The notes below the pieces were generated by a model. The model was given only the letters and a program-made list of their open reading frames with translations, had not been told where the DNA came from and did not search any database. Shown here piece after piece: positions 7,967 through 17,044 of a stretch of DNA of 64,000 nt (position 1 is its first letter; the number at the start of each line of letters is the position of its first letter). The stretch is from an uncultured Aquimarina sp. (GTDB lineage: Bacteria; Bacteroidota; Bacteroidia; Flavobacteriales; Flavobacteriaceae): the NCBI RefSeq assembly GCF_947492965.1, contig NZ_CANLOZ010000015.1, positions 1 through 64,000 on the forward strand, in the 5' to 3' direction. The translations under genes and the position numbers were made by a program.

Positions 7967-10174
7967 ATGACCGAAGCCGCTATAGAACAGGAAAACAAAC
8001 AAATTGCAAAGCAATATAAAGAATTGCTTCGTATAAGTTATAGAGACCTAAGTAAGGATGATAAGAAACTTATACGACAAGCATTCGATGTTGCTGTAGA
8101 TGCGCATAAAGACCAACGTCGAAAAAGTGGAGAAGCCTATATCTTCCACCCTATTGCTGTTGCTAAAATTGTAGCAAGTGAAATTGGGCTAGATGCCACT
8201 TCCATAGCTGCAGCATTGTTACACGATGTTGTAGAAGATACCGAATATACCTTAGTGGATATCGAGCAAATGTTTGGAGAAACAGTTGCTCGAATTGTAG
8301 ATGGATTGACAAAAATATCTTCTCTAAAAAAGGATAAAGATATTTCGCTACAAGCGGAAAATTTCAGGAAAATGCTACTTACCCTTAATGATGATGTTAG
8401 GGTTATTATCATTAAAATTGCCGATCGACTACATAATATGCAAACTATGGATGCGATGCGACCAGATAAACAGGTCAAAATCGCTTCCGAAACGTTATAT
8501 ATTTATGCTCCTTTAGCTCATAGGATTGGACTTTATAATATTAAAACAGAATTAGAAGACTTAGGATTAAAATACACAGAACCTGAAGTATACAAAGACA
8601 TTCTTGAAAAAATAAAAGAAAGTAAAGAAGAGCAAGATGCTTATATCAAAAGGTTTTCTGATAAGATCAAAGAAGGATTAGACAAAGAAGGGCTAGATTA
8701 CGAAATCAAAGGAAGACCTAAATCCATCTTTTCTATTAGACGTAAAATTGTAAAACAAAATATTTCCTTCGATGAAGTATATGATAAATTCGCAATTCGA
8801 ATTATCTATAAAGCGGAAGATATTGAAAATGAAAAGTTCATTGCTTGGAAAATCTATACTATTGTTACCGATTATTATCGCCCTAATCCAATAAGGCTTC
8901 GAGATTGGATTTCTCAACCAAAATCTACTGGTTATGAAGCATTACACATTACTGTTATTGGTCCAGATAGCAGATGGGTAGAAGTACAAATTCGTAGTGA
9001 GCGTATGCATGAAATTGCGGAAAAAGGTTATGCTGCCCACTATAAATATAAAAACACCGAAGAAAAACAAGATCAAGGATTAGATGGTTGGTTAAACAGG
9101 CTCCAAGAAGCATTAGAAAACTCTGAGGCAAATGCGGTAGATTTTGTAGAAGAGTTTAAATTAAACCTATATTCCAAAGAAATCTTTGTTTTTACTCCAG
9201 AAGGTGATCTTAAATCACTACCAAAAGGAGCTACCGCTTTAGATTTTGGTTTTAGTGTTCATACAGAAGTTGGACTTAGAACCAGAGGCGCACGAGTAAA
9301 TAATAAATTAGTCCCACTAAGTCATGAACTAAAAAGTGGAGATCAGGTCGAAATCATAACCTCTGCAAAATCAAAACCAACATCGACTTGGTTAGATTAT
9401 GCTACCACTGCAAGAGCACGATCTAAAATTAAATCTGCTCTACGAGATGAGAAAAAACAGATCGCCGAAGAAGGAAAAGTAATCCTTAAAAGAAAACTAC
9501 GCTCTCAAAAAATCACTATGGGAGAAAAAGTGGTTAATGAACTGGTTTTATATTTTAAATTAAAAACTAGTCAAGATCTTTTCTATAGAGTTGGAATAGG
9601 TACGATCGATAACCAGAAAATCAAGGAGTTTGCTACTGCGCGAAGTAATGTTTTTATGAATTTTATTAAAAACAGAATTCGTCGTGGCAATGCAAAAGAT
9701 GTCAACAAAGATGAAATTACTTCTAAATATGATTTATTAGTATTCGGTAAAGACTCAGAAAAATTAGAGTACAAATTATCTAACTGTTGTAATCCTATTG
9801 CCGGAGACAATGTTTTTGGTTTTATTACTGTAAATGAAGGTATTAAAGTTCATAAAAAGGATTGCCCGAATGCCTTACAAATGCAGAGCAATTATGCTTA
9901 CAGAATCATTCAAGCAAAATGGATAGATTCTAGTCAAGAAGAGTTCAAGGCAGTAATTAGACTAAATGGAATTGATAATATCGGTGTAGTTAATGAGGTG
10001 ACACAGATCATTTCTAATAATATGCACCTAGCTATTTACAATATGAATTTTGACACTAATGACGGTGTTTTTACAGGTAAAATAACCGTTGGTGTGAAAA
10101 ACAAAAATACTCTCAAGACTGTTATTCAAAATCTTTCTAAGATCAATGGAATCGACAAAGTCATTCGAGAATAA
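7967..10174 (+). CDS. Bifunctional (p)ppGpp synthetase/hydrolase, RelA/SpoT family
   Basis: A 735-residue long RSH enzyme that makes and degrades the stringent-response alarmone. The HD hydrolase domain is intact (FHPIAVAKIVA, LLHDVVEDT near residues 53-90). The synthetase domain has GRPKSIFSIRRKI and STGYEALHITVIGP. Then come a TGS domain (IFVFTPEGDLKSLPKGATAL), a Cys-bearing stretch (SNCCNPIAGDNVFGFITVNEG) and a C-terminal ACT domain. Because the HDxxED motif is retained it is likely bifunctional, as expected if it is the only long RSH in the genome. It precedes fur by 84 nt on the same strand. Confidence 0.96.
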   Translation: MTEAAIEQENKQIAKQYKELLRISYRDLSKDDKKLIRQAFDVAVDAHKDQRRKSGEAYIFHPIAVAKIVASEIGLDATSIAAALLHDVVEDTEYTLVDIEQMFGETVARIVDGLTKISSLKKDKDISLQAENFRKMLLTLNDDVRVIIIKIADRLHNMQTMDAMRPDKQVKIASETLYIYAPLAHRIGLYNIKTELEDLGLKYTEPEVYKDILEKIKESKEEQDAYIKRFSDKIKEGLDKEGLDYEIKGRPKSIFSIRRKIVKQNISFDEVYDKFAIRIIYKAEDIENEKFIAWKIYTIVTDYYRPNPIRLRDWISQPKSTGYEALHITVIGPDSRWVEVQIRSERMHEIAEKGYAAHYKYKNTEEKQDQGLDGWLNRLQEALENSEANAVDFVEEFKLNLYSKEIFVFTPEGDLKSLPKGATALDFGFSVHTEVGLRTRGARVNNKLVPLSHELKSGDQVEIITSAKSKPTSTWLDYATTARARSKIKSALRDEKKQIAEEGKVILKRKLRSQKITMGEKVVNELVLYFKLKTSQDLFYRVGIGTIDNQKIKEFATARSNVFMNFIKNRIRRGNAKDVNKDEITSKYDLLVFGKDSEKLEYKLSNCCNPIAGDNVFGFITVNEGIKVHKKDCPNALQMQSNYAYRIIQAKWIDSSQEEFKAVIRLNGIDNIGVVNEVTQIISNNMHLAIYNMNFDTNDGVFTGKITVGVKNKNTLKTVIQNLSKINGIDKVIRE

Positions 10175-10236
10175 TTGATCTTACTTTTTTATTAATAAGT
10201 ATTCATAAATTGGTCTCTCACTAATAAAAAATAATG

Positions 10237-10244
10237 TAAATTTG
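10237..10244 (+). promoter_or_regulatory. -7 element upstream of the Fur-family gene
   Basis: TAAATTTG fits the TAnnTTTG element of Bacteroidota promoters and lies 15 nt before the ATG at 10259. A TTG at 10210-10212 is 24 nt upstream, slightly longer than ideal, so the -33 element is uncertain. Confidence 0.4.
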
Positions 10245-10258
10245 TTTTTTAAATCATT

Positions 10259-10726
10259 ATGAGTACCAAAACAACTACGCAAAACGATCAAAATATCGTT
10301 AAAAATGTGTTTACTAGTTTTCTAGAAGAAAATGGTCATAGAAAAACACCTGAGCGTTACGCTATACTTCAAGAAATATATGAAAGTGAAGAACATTTTG
10401 ATATAGAATCACTTTACATCAAAATGAAAAACAAAAACTATCGTGTTAGTAGAGCTACTCTATATAATACCATAGAATTACTCTTGGATTGCAAATTAGT
10501 GCGTAAGCATCAATTCGGTCAGAGTCAGGCTCAATACGAAAAATCTTATTTCGATAGACAACATGACCATCTTATCTTAACAGATTCTGGTGATGTTTTA
10601 GAGTTTTGTGATCCTAGAATACAATCCATAAAAAAAACAATCGAAGAAATTTTTGATGTAGAAATAACAAATCATTCATTGTATTTCTACGGAATTAAAA
10701 AGAAACCAACTAATCAAGAAAACTAA
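10259..10726 (+). CDS. Fur-family transcriptional regulator
   Basis: A 155-residue metal-responsive repressor. The winged-helix N-terminal half includes HRKTPERYAILQEIY and the recognition region VSRATLYNTIELLLDCKLVRK. The C-terminal half has QHDHLILTDSGDVLEF, which supplies the His/Asp/Glu metal ligands. The CxxC zinc pair of many Fur proteins is absent from the C-terminus. Whether it senses iron, zinc or peroxide cannot be decided. The stop codon overlaps the purA start by one base (TAATG), so the two are translationally coupled, an arrangement that is common in flavobacteria. Confidence 0.92.
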   Translation: MSTKTTTQNDQNIVKNVFTSFLEENGHRKTPERYAILQEIYESEEHFDIESLYIKMKNKNYRVSRATLYNTIELLLDCKLVRKHQFGQSQAQYEKSYFDRQHDHLILTDSGDVLEFCDPRIQSIKKTIEEIFDVEITNHSLYFYGIKKKPTNQEN

Positions 10727-11997
10727 TGGCGGTAAACTTATTACTTGGTCTTCAGTGGGGAGACGAAGGTAAAGGAAAAATTGTAGACGTTCTTACAAAA
10801 AATTATGACATTATAGCGAGATTCCAAGGCGGCCCCAATGCTGGACACACCTTAGAATTTGATGGAATCAAACATGTTTTACACACGATTCCTAGTGGAA
10901 TTTTTCATGATAAAGCTGTTAACTTAGTAGGAAACGGTGTGGTAATCGATCCGGTAATCTTTAAGAAAGAACTTGATAATCTTGCTAAGTTTAATATCGA
11001 TTACAAATCAAAACTTCTTATATCCAGAAAAGCACATTTAATTTTACCAACACATAGAATTCTAGATGCGGCCTCAGAAGCTTCTAAAGGAAAAGCGAAA
11101 ATAGGTTCTACACTAAAAGGAATTGGTCCTACATATATGGATAAAACGGGTAGAAATGGTATTCGTGTTGGAGATCTAGAATTAAGCGACTGGAAAGAAC
11201 GTTATCGCAATCTTGCGAATAAGCATGAGGCGATGATCGATTTCTATGATGCAAAAATCGAATACGATTTACAAGAACTAGAGCAAGATTTCTTTGAAGC
11301 TGTAGAAACTCTAAAATCATTAACATTTATTGATAGTGAAGAATATCTACATAAAGCTCAAAAAGAAGGTAAGAAAATATTAGCTGAAGGTGCACAAGGT
11401 TCGTTATTAGATATTGATTTTGGAACATATCCGTTTGTAACTTCTTCTAATACCACTGCTGCTGGTGCTTGTACTGGTTTAGGTGTGGCTCCTAATAAAA
11501 TCAAAGAAGTATTTGGAATCTTTAAAGCATACACTACACGTGTAGGAAGTGGTCCTTTTCCAACTGAATTGTTTGATGAAGATGGAGAAACAATGGGACG
11601 TGTTGGGAACGAGTTTGGAGCTACCACTGGAAGACCTCGTAGATGTGGTTGGTTAGATTTAGTAGCCCTAAAATATGCTGTTCATGTTAATGGAGTTACA
11701 CAATTAATGATGATGAAAGGTGATGTTTTAAGTGGTTTTAATACGCTTAAGGTTTGTACCGCTTATAAATATAAAGGAGAAACTATTGATCACCTTCCTT
11801 ATAATATCGAACCAGAGAATGTTACTCCAATCTACACAGAAATGAAAGGTTGGTCGGAAGATCTTACTAAGATGAGTGATAAATCAGAATTTCCTAAGGA
11901 ATTAAATGAGTATATAGAGTTTTTAGAAAAAGAATTAGAAACTCCTATTACTATTGTTTCTGTAGGACCTGATAGAACACAAACAATTCACAGGTAA
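10726..11997 (+). CDS. purA: Adenylosuccinate synthetase
   Basis: Cytoplasmic enzyme that joins IMP and aspartate using GTP, the first committed step to AMP. 423 residues, standard length. The P-loop LLLGLQWGDEGKGKIVD is at residues 4-20, followed by GGPNAGHTLEFDG and GIGPTYMDKTGRNGIRVGD. GTGRPRRCGW-like sequence (TTGRPRRCGWLD) lies in the C-terminal half. Its start overlaps the stop of the Fur-family gene by one base. A strong terminator follows at 12021-12058. Confidence 0.98.
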   Translation: MAVNLLLGLQWGDEGKGKIVDVLTKNYDIIARFQGGPNAGHTLEFDGIKHVLHTIPSGIFHDKAVNLVGNGVVIDPVIFKKELDNLAKFNIDYKSKLLISRKAHLILPTHRILDAASEASKGKAKIGSTLKGIGPTYMDKTGRNGIRVGDLELSDWKERYRNLANKHEAMIDFYDAKIEYDLQELEQDFFEAVETLKSLTFIDSEEYLHKAQKEGKKILAEGAQGSLLDIDFGTYPFVTSSNTTAAGACTGLGVAPNKIKEVFGIFKAYTTRVGSGPFPTELFDEDGETMGRVGNEFGATTGRPRRCGWLDLVALKYAVHVNGVTQLMMMKGDVLSGFNTLKVCTAYKYKGETIDHLPYNIEPENVTPIYTEMKGWSEDLTKMSDKSEFPKELNEYIEFLEKELETPITIVSVGPDRTQTIHR

Positions 11998-12020
11998 AAC
12001 TATCGATTATTTATAATATT

Positions 12021-12058
12021 AAATCCCTCAAATGACAATGATTTGAGGGATTTTTTTT
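12021..12058 (+). terminator. Rho-independent terminator after purA
   Basis: AATCCCTCAAAT (12022-12033) pairs with ATTTGAGGGATT (12041-12052) and is followed by a run of T to 12058. Confidence 0.85.
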
Positions 12059-12146
12059 CATCAAAACAAACTAGCAATTAAAACTTCTTTAATAAACATT
12101 CACATTTTTTATAGTTTGGCTTTCTATTAATTTCTGTCTAGAGTAG

Positions 12147-12154
12147 TATATTTG
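12147..12154 (+). promoter_or_regulatory. -7 element of the metal-uptake gene set
   Basis: TATATTTG matches TAnnTTTG and lies 24 nt before the TTG start at 12178. No convincing -33 TTG stands at the usual distance, so the promoter may need an activator or be regulated. Confidence 0.4.
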
Positions 12155-12177
12155 CAAAAAATTAGAACCTACACTCT

Positions 12178-12567
12178 TTGAGAGTCTTTTTTTCCATATT
12201 AATCTTTATTGCCTTTGTGCTACGGCCTACTATAGAAATTAGTAGCATACTTTATTATCAATTAAATATTGATAATATTATAGAGAAGTATTGTATTAAT
12301 AAAGAAAGACCCAAGTTAAACTGTAACGGTAAGTGTTATTTGATGACTCAGATGAAAATGAGTTCGATGGCTGATAATAACAATTCAGAAGCTTCGATTC
12401 CAATTCTAGAAGCTTTTCTCCCATTATTTTTTGAGGATAACACATTATCTATAGCAAGTGTTCCTAATTTTCAGTTCTCACTTCAAAAAAATTGGAAACC
12501 GATGAACTTTCATCCAAAAGATGTTTCCAAAGTTATAGATCATCCGCCAGAGATATATTTTTCATAA
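12178..12567 (+). CDS. Small exported protein with a CNGKCYL motif
   Basis: 129 residues, read from a TTG start because no ATG is available upstream in frame before the -7 element. The N-terminus is a hydrophobic signal or anchor segment (FFSILIFIAFVLRPTIEISS). The central part holds three cysteines in the pattern YCINKERPKLNCNGKCYL, and a CxxxC pair of this kind could bind metal or form a disulphide. The rest is acidic with no domain I recognise. I know similar short proteins as neighbours of TonB receptors in Bacteroidota, and here it sits 220 nt before one. A role in metal or haem uptake is inference from position only. Confidence 0.65.
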   Translation: MRVFFSILIFIAFVLRPTIEISSILYYQLNIDNIIEKYCINKERPKLNCNGKCYLMTQMKMSSMADNNNSEASIPILEAFLPLFFEDNTLSIASVPNFQFSLQKNWKPMNFHPKDVSKVIDHPPEIYFS

Positions 12568-12787
12568 TTATCAATCACTAATTGATTGTAATTTTTTTAC
12601 AAACCGCTTATAACAATTATTTGTGGGCACAATACTCTATGCATTATTGTAACTAAAAGCTAAGAATTTTTTGATGGTTTTATATACCTAAAAATGAATT
12701 CGTGATAGCGTATTAATTTAACTCTAATCATTCAACTTAACAAATAAGCACACATCAGTCTAAACTGATTGCTTACAGAATTTAATA

Positions 12788-15118
12788 ATGAAAAATATCA
12801 TACTATTAGCTATACTTCTTTGTGTAGGAGTATATAGCTATGCACAAACTTTTCAAGGAAAAGTTGTGGATAATTCTAACAATCCATTACCAGGAGCAAC
12901 CATATCGGAAACCAGTACACCTTCTAATGGTGTAATGTCAGATCTAAATGGATCTTTTGAAATTAACCTTCAAAACTCAACTAAAGTAACCGTTAGTTTT
13001 TTAGGATACATTACCAAAACAGTACAACTCACAGACGGAACAAATATCATTCGCTTAACTGTTGACAACGTAGCTTTAGAAGAAGTATTGGTAACTTCAG
13101 CCAGTAGAGAAATTCAGAAACGTTCAGAAGTACCTGGATCTATTGCTACGATATCTACCAAAAACATAGAAGAAACCAAAGCTTTTGGTATCGATCAATT
13201 AGTAAATCAAGTACCAGGTATTTTTATGTCTACATCCAGAGCTACGAGTAACGAACAACATTTTATGGCTGTTCGATCTCCGATCTCCACAAAAGCATTG
13301 TTCCTATATCTAGAAGATGGATTACAGATTCGTCCTACCTCTGTATTCAACCATAATGCTTTACTAGAAATGAACGATGTTTCTTATGAGCGAATTGAAG
13401 TTCTAAAAGGTCCTGCTTCAAGTATCTACGGAAGTGAATCTATCGGAGGTAGCTTTAATTTTATCACCAAGAATCCAACAGAAAGTCTAAGCGGAAGTCT
13501 AGGATTCCAAATTAATGATATCGGTTTATCTCGTTATGAATTAGAAGTATCTGATAAAACAAGTGATAACTTCGGTTTTTATTTAGGAGGTCATTATGTA
13601 CAAAGAGAAAATGGGCCAATAGAACATAGCGATTATGAAAAACTTGCTGTGACTTTTAAAACTGTCTATGACTTCTCCCCTTCTACAAAATGGACTACGG
13701 TTTTAGATATCGTGGACTATAGATCAGACATGACCGGTTCTCTTAGTGAATCAGATTACTTAGGAGGAAACTTTGAAAGCGATCAAACATTTACAGAGCG
13801 AGAAGCTTTGGCTTTAAGAGTCAGAACTACCTTAGATAAGTTCTGGAATGAAAATAATAAGACATCATTCAATTTTATATTCAGGGATAATACTATGGAT
13901 CAAAATCCATCGTATAGAGTTCGTCAGTTTAGAGATCAAGGACAATTAACAGGTTTTGGATCTGGAGAAGTAAACTCTAATCAATTTAAAAGTTTTGTGG
14001 GATTGATTCAGCATAAACTAGATTTCAACTTTGCAAATTCATCATTAATTCTTGGCGCGACTGGAGATTTTTCTCCTCAGAAATACGTTGCCGAAACTAC
14101 CAGTATTATTGTTGATCCAGAAACCGGAAGAAATATTGACTTTAGTATTAATTCTGGAGATTTTCTGTTAAACTACGAAGCAGATATCTTTAATTATGGG
14201 GGATTTTTACAGTATGAAATTTCTCCTATCGATCCACTAAAAATTACCGCAGCAATACGATATGACGGTTTCGAATATGATTACGATAACAAAGCAGATG
14301 GAATTGTAGGTGTAGAAGATACCGTTGATAATTTTAACAATCTAACTCCTAAACTTGGAATTAATTATAATCTCTCTTCCAAAGCTGGAATGTACGCAAA
14401 TTACTCTCAGGGTTTTACACCTCCGCAAGTATCTACATTGTATAGAAATACAAATCAAGTGCAGGGAATAAAACCTAGTCGATATAATAACTATGAAATT
14501 GGAGGATATTTTACGATTCCTTCTAAACTAAAACTAGATGCCGCTGTATATCTATTAGAGGGTAAAAATACATTAATCACTTTAAGAGATGATGATGATA
14601 ACTTTTTTAACACCAATGCGGGTAAAACAAGATCTTATGGTATAGAATATGGAGTTACATGGAACGTATTAAAAGAGTTATCTATATCTCATAATGGTAG
14701 TTATGCAAAACATCGTTATGTAGACTTTTTTGATAGTGGAATTGATTACTCAGATACCGAAAGAGAAACAGCACCTAATCTATTAGGAACTTCAGGAATT
14801 ACATATCGTAATACCTTTGGAAAACTTGGTTTTACGATTACCGCAGAACACGAACTTGTTGGAGAATACAATACAAGCTTTGAAAATCAAGTAGAAAATG
14901 AAGATGGAACTTTTGGGACAGCGACCTATGATGGATATAATGTATTTAATCTCAGAGCTACTTTCAATTATAAAGGCATTGAAATTTGGGGGCATGCCCT
15001 AAATGTCTTTGATGAATTATATGCTGCCAGAGCCTCTTTCAACAGATTTAGAGGAGAAAATAGTTTTACGATTGGAAATCCTAGAGCATTTCATCTGGGG
15101 ATGAGATATAATTTTTAA
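12788..15118 (+). CDS. TonB-dependent outer-membrane receptor with CarboxypepD_reg-like N-terminus
   Basis: A 776-residue outer-membrane importer. Residues 1-19 are a signal peptide (ending in YSYAQ). Residues about 20-100 are the carboxypeptidase-regulatory-like domain (FQGKVVDNSNNPLPGATISE). A plug domain follows (QLVNQVPGIFM, ERIEVLKGPASSIYGSESIGG), then a beta-barrel ending in an aromatic residue (GMRYNF). The length, and a PepSY protein downstream, fit a siderophore or metal-chelate receptor, not a SusC-type glycan transporter, which is usually about 1000 residues and paired with SusD. The substrate is not identifiable. Confidence 0.92.
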   Translation: MKNIILLAILLCVGVYSYAQTFQGKVVDNSNNPLPGATISETSTPSNGVMSDLNGSFEINLQNSTKVTVSFLGYITKTVQLTDGTNIIRLTVDNVALEEVLVTSASREIQKRSEVPGSIATISTKNIEETKAFGIDQLVNQVPGIFMSTSRATSNEQHFMAVRSPISTKALFLYLEDGLQIRPTSVFNHNALLEMNDVSYERIEVLKGPASSIYGSESIGGSFNFITKNPTESLSGSLGFQINDIGLSRYELEVSDKTSDNFGFYLGGHYVQRENGPIEHSDYEKLAVTFKTVYDFSPSTKWTTVLDIVDYRSDMTGSLSESDYLGGNFESDQTFTEREALALRVRTTLDKFWNENNKTSFNFIFRDNTMDQNPSYRVRQFRDQGQLTGFGSGEVNSNQFKSFVGLIQHKLDFNFANSSLILGATGDFSPQKYVAETTSIIVDPETGRNIDFSINSGDFLLNYEADIFNYGGFLQYEISPIDPLKITAAIRYDGFEYDYDNKADGIVGVEDTVDNFNNLTPKLGINYNLSSKAGMYANYSQGFTPPQVSTLYRNTNQVQGIKPSRYNNYEIGGYFTIPSKLKLDAAVYLLEGKNTLITLRDDDDNFFNTNAGKTRSYGIEYGVTWNVLKELSISHNGSYAKHRYVDFFDSGIDYSDTERETAPNLLGTSGITYRNTFGKLGFTITAEHELVGEYNTSFENQVENEDGTFGTATYDGYNVFNLRATFNYKGIEIWGHALNVFDELYAARASFNRFRGENSFTIGNPRAFHLGMRYNF

Positions 15119-15139
15119 TAAACCATTTAAACGAATTCC

Positions 15140-15186
15140 TGCTGCTACACTAACCAATATAGCATATCTATTAAAGTGTAGCAGTA
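15140..15186 (+). terminator. Intercistronic stem-loop after the TonB receptor
   Basis: CTGCTACACT (15142-15151) pairs perfectly with AGTGTAGCAG (15175-15184), extendable by a G-U and a T-A pair, around a 23-nt loop; a T-rich stretch follows. It may be a partial terminator or mRNA-stabilising hairpin that makes the receptor more abundant than the PepSY protein 102 nt downstream. Confidence 0.6.
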
Positions 15187-15219
15187 GACTTTTTAAGTTT
15201 TCTTTTTAATAATTACATT

Positions 15220-16467
15220 ATGAAAAAAAAATCAAAATTGAATGCTTGGCTTTGGAAATGGCACTTTATAGCAGGATTAATATCCCTTCCGTTTGTTCTT
15301 TTGCTTTCTTTAACCGGAATCATTTATTTGTTTAAATCGGATTATGAAACGCCCAGACAAAAACATATTAAAGAAGTTACGGTTACAGGAACTCCCATAT
15401 CATTACAAGAACAATGGGATATTGCAAATAAAAACGCTATTAAGAAACCAAACTCACTTGTATTAAAAATATCTCCAAACCAAGCCACAGAGTTTGTTTC
15501 TGGAAGATTTAGTAATAAAAGTAGCATTTTTATCAACCCTTATACAGGTGAAGTTTCTGGAGAAATCATCGGAAAAAATACTACCATGTATAGTATAAGA
15601 AAATTACACGGAGAATTACTAATGGGTGGATTCGGTACTAAAATCATTGAACTTATTGCAAGTTGGATGATTGTACTCATTGTAACAGGATTATACATTT
15701 GGTGGCCAAAAAGAGGATGGAAATTAAAAGGGTACTTTATAACAAGAAGCACTATAGACAAAAGAACATTTTATAGAGATTTACATGCAGTTTCTGGATT
15801 TTGGATATCTATCCTATTGTTAATGATTCTTGCTGGGGGTTTTCCCTGGACGGATGTTTTTGGAGAAAATTTTAAAACTGTCCAAAAAGCAACAAATACT
15901 GGCTATCCCGCTACTTGGCAAGGGCATCAACTAAAGTCTACTGTTTCTGGAAAAGCTTTAACACTAGATCAAATGGTGGTTACTGCAAAAGCTTTAGAGC
16001 TGCCGGGAATTGTAAGCTTAGGATTTCCAAAAGGACCTTCAGAAGTGTTTAGCGTTTCAAACTTCAATCCTTCGGACTTAACATCTCAACAGAGTATCCA
16101 TTTTGATCAATATTCTGGAGAACCTATACTCAAGCACACCTGGAAAGATGTAGGGATTTTAATGAGAGGACGAATGTGGTTTATGGCTTTTCATCAAGGA
16201 GAATTTGGAGGTTGGAATTGGTGGTTAATTCTAATCACAGCCATTTTATTATCCATTATGAGTGTTTCAGCTTTAGCCTCATATATATTGAGAAAAAAAA
16301 AGGGAAGCTGGGGAGTTCCAAAAGTTCCTGCTTCCTTCAAAGTTGGGTACGGAGTTATACTACTAATTGGTATATTATCCATTATTTTTCCGTTGTTTGG
16401 TGCCAGTATTCTAATCATTTTAGCAATAGAATATCTAAGAAAATACAGATTCTCTAAAATTTCTTAA
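15220..16467 (+). CDS. PepSY-associated transmembrane protein
   Basis: A 415-residue inner-membrane protein with the PepSY_TM layout: LNAWLWKWHFIAGLISLPFV at the N-terminus, a periplasmic PepSY part, KLHGELLMGGFGTKIIELIA with a helix before YIWWPKRGWK, then FYRDLHAVSGFWISILLL, and a C-terminal pair of helices. Conserved histidines in the helices (WKWHF, RKLHGE, DLHAV, AFHQGEFG) suggest haem or metal contact. In siderophore systems such proteins are proposed to reduce ferric chelates in the periplasm. It follows the TonB receptor, which supports that link. Confidence 0.88.
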   Translation: MKKKSKLNAWLWKWHFIAGLISLPFVLLLSLTGIIYLFKSDYETPRQKHIKEVTVTGTPISLQEQWDIANKNAIKKPNSLVLKISPNQATEFVSGRFSNKSSIFINPYTGEVSGEIIGKNTTMYSIRKLHGELLMGGFGTKIIELIASWMIVLIVTGLYIWWPKRGWKLKGYFITRSTIDKRTFYRDLHAVSGFWISILLLMILAGGFPWTDVFGENFKTVQKATNTGYPATWQGHQLKSTVSGKALTLDQMVVTAKALELPGIVSLGFPKGPSEVFSVSNFNPSDLTSQQSIHFDQYSGEPILKHTWKDVGILMRGRMWFMAFHQGEFGGWNWWLILITAILLSIMSVSALASYILRKKKGSWGVPKVPASFKVGYGVILLIGILSIIFPLFGASILIILAIEYLRKYRFSKIS

Positions 16468-16507
16468 TCCATTATGATGATAGTAAGGCGATTATTTAAA
16501 AAAACAA

Positions 16508-16515
16508 TACATTTG
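16508..16515 (+). promoter_or_regulatory. -7 element before the small lipoprotein gene
   Basis: TACATTTG fits TAnnTTTG and lies 21 nt before the ATG at 16537. No good -33 element is seen, so this may be a weak internal promoter of the uptake set. Confidence 0.35.
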
Positions 16516-16536
16516 AAATATTAAAAAAACATACCA

Positions 16537-16974
16537 ATGAATACCAATAAGTTATGGTCCCTATTATTAATCGTGGGACTTATTTTCAATTTTTCTTGTA
16601 ATGAATTATCTAAAGAAGAACAAGAATTCGATGCACTTATGCAAAAAGTAATCGATGTTCATGATGAAGTAATGCCCAAAATGGGAACAATGAGTTCTTT
16701 AATAAAAGAATTAGGTACTAAAATTGATACTACAGCAGCTGGAAAAAATTATGAAAAAGCACAAAAGGATCTAAAAGACTCTTACGATTTTATGATGGAT
16801 TGGATGAGTGATTTTAGTTCTAAATTTCCACATGGAGAAGATGTTACTACTGAGGATATAGAAAAATTTACTGCTAAGATGAATATCTTAAAAGAAGAAG
16901 AAGTAGAAGTTAATAAACTGAAAGAGCAAATCAATTCTAGCATTGCAACTGCAGAAAAGCTGCTAAAAAAGTAG
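16537..16974 (+). CDS. Helical lipoprotein of unknown function
   Basis: 145 residues. Residues 1-21 form a lipoprotein signal ending in FNFSC, so Cys21 is probably lipidated. The mature part is almost all alpha-helical and highly charged (EVMPKMGTMSSLIKELGTKI, then a Glu/Lys-rich C-terminus), likely a short coiled-coil bundle. I recognise the HDEVMPKM pattern as recurrent in flavobacterial lipoproteins with no known function. It lies 69 nt downstream of the PepSY gene, and may belong to the same uptake unit. Confidence 0.75.
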   Translation: MNTNKLWSLLLIVGLIFNFSCNELSKEEQEFDALMQKVIDVHDEVMPKMGTMSSLIKELGTKIDTTAAGKNYEKAQKDLKDSYDFMMDWMSDFSSKFPHGEDVTTEDIEKFTAKMNILKEEEVEVNKLKEQINSSIATAEKLLKK

Positions 16975-17011
16975 TAATCCTCTTTTGAAAAGCATAGTTT
17001 ATAAAATTGTT

Positions 17012-17019
17012 TATTTTTG
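17012..17019 (+). promoter_or_regulatory. -7 element of the OmpA-like gene
   Basis: TATTTTTG fits TAnnTTTG; TTTG at 16984-16987 is 24 nt upstream. The element falls inside a possible longer reading frame that opens at 16985, which argues that translation starts at the later ATG (17045). Confidence 0.5.
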
Positions 17020-17044
17020 CCACTGCAACAAATCGCTTAAACCC

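Noticed and set aside
16985..17044. N-terminal extension of the OmpA-like protein
   Set aside because: Contains the promoter and would bury the signal peptide.
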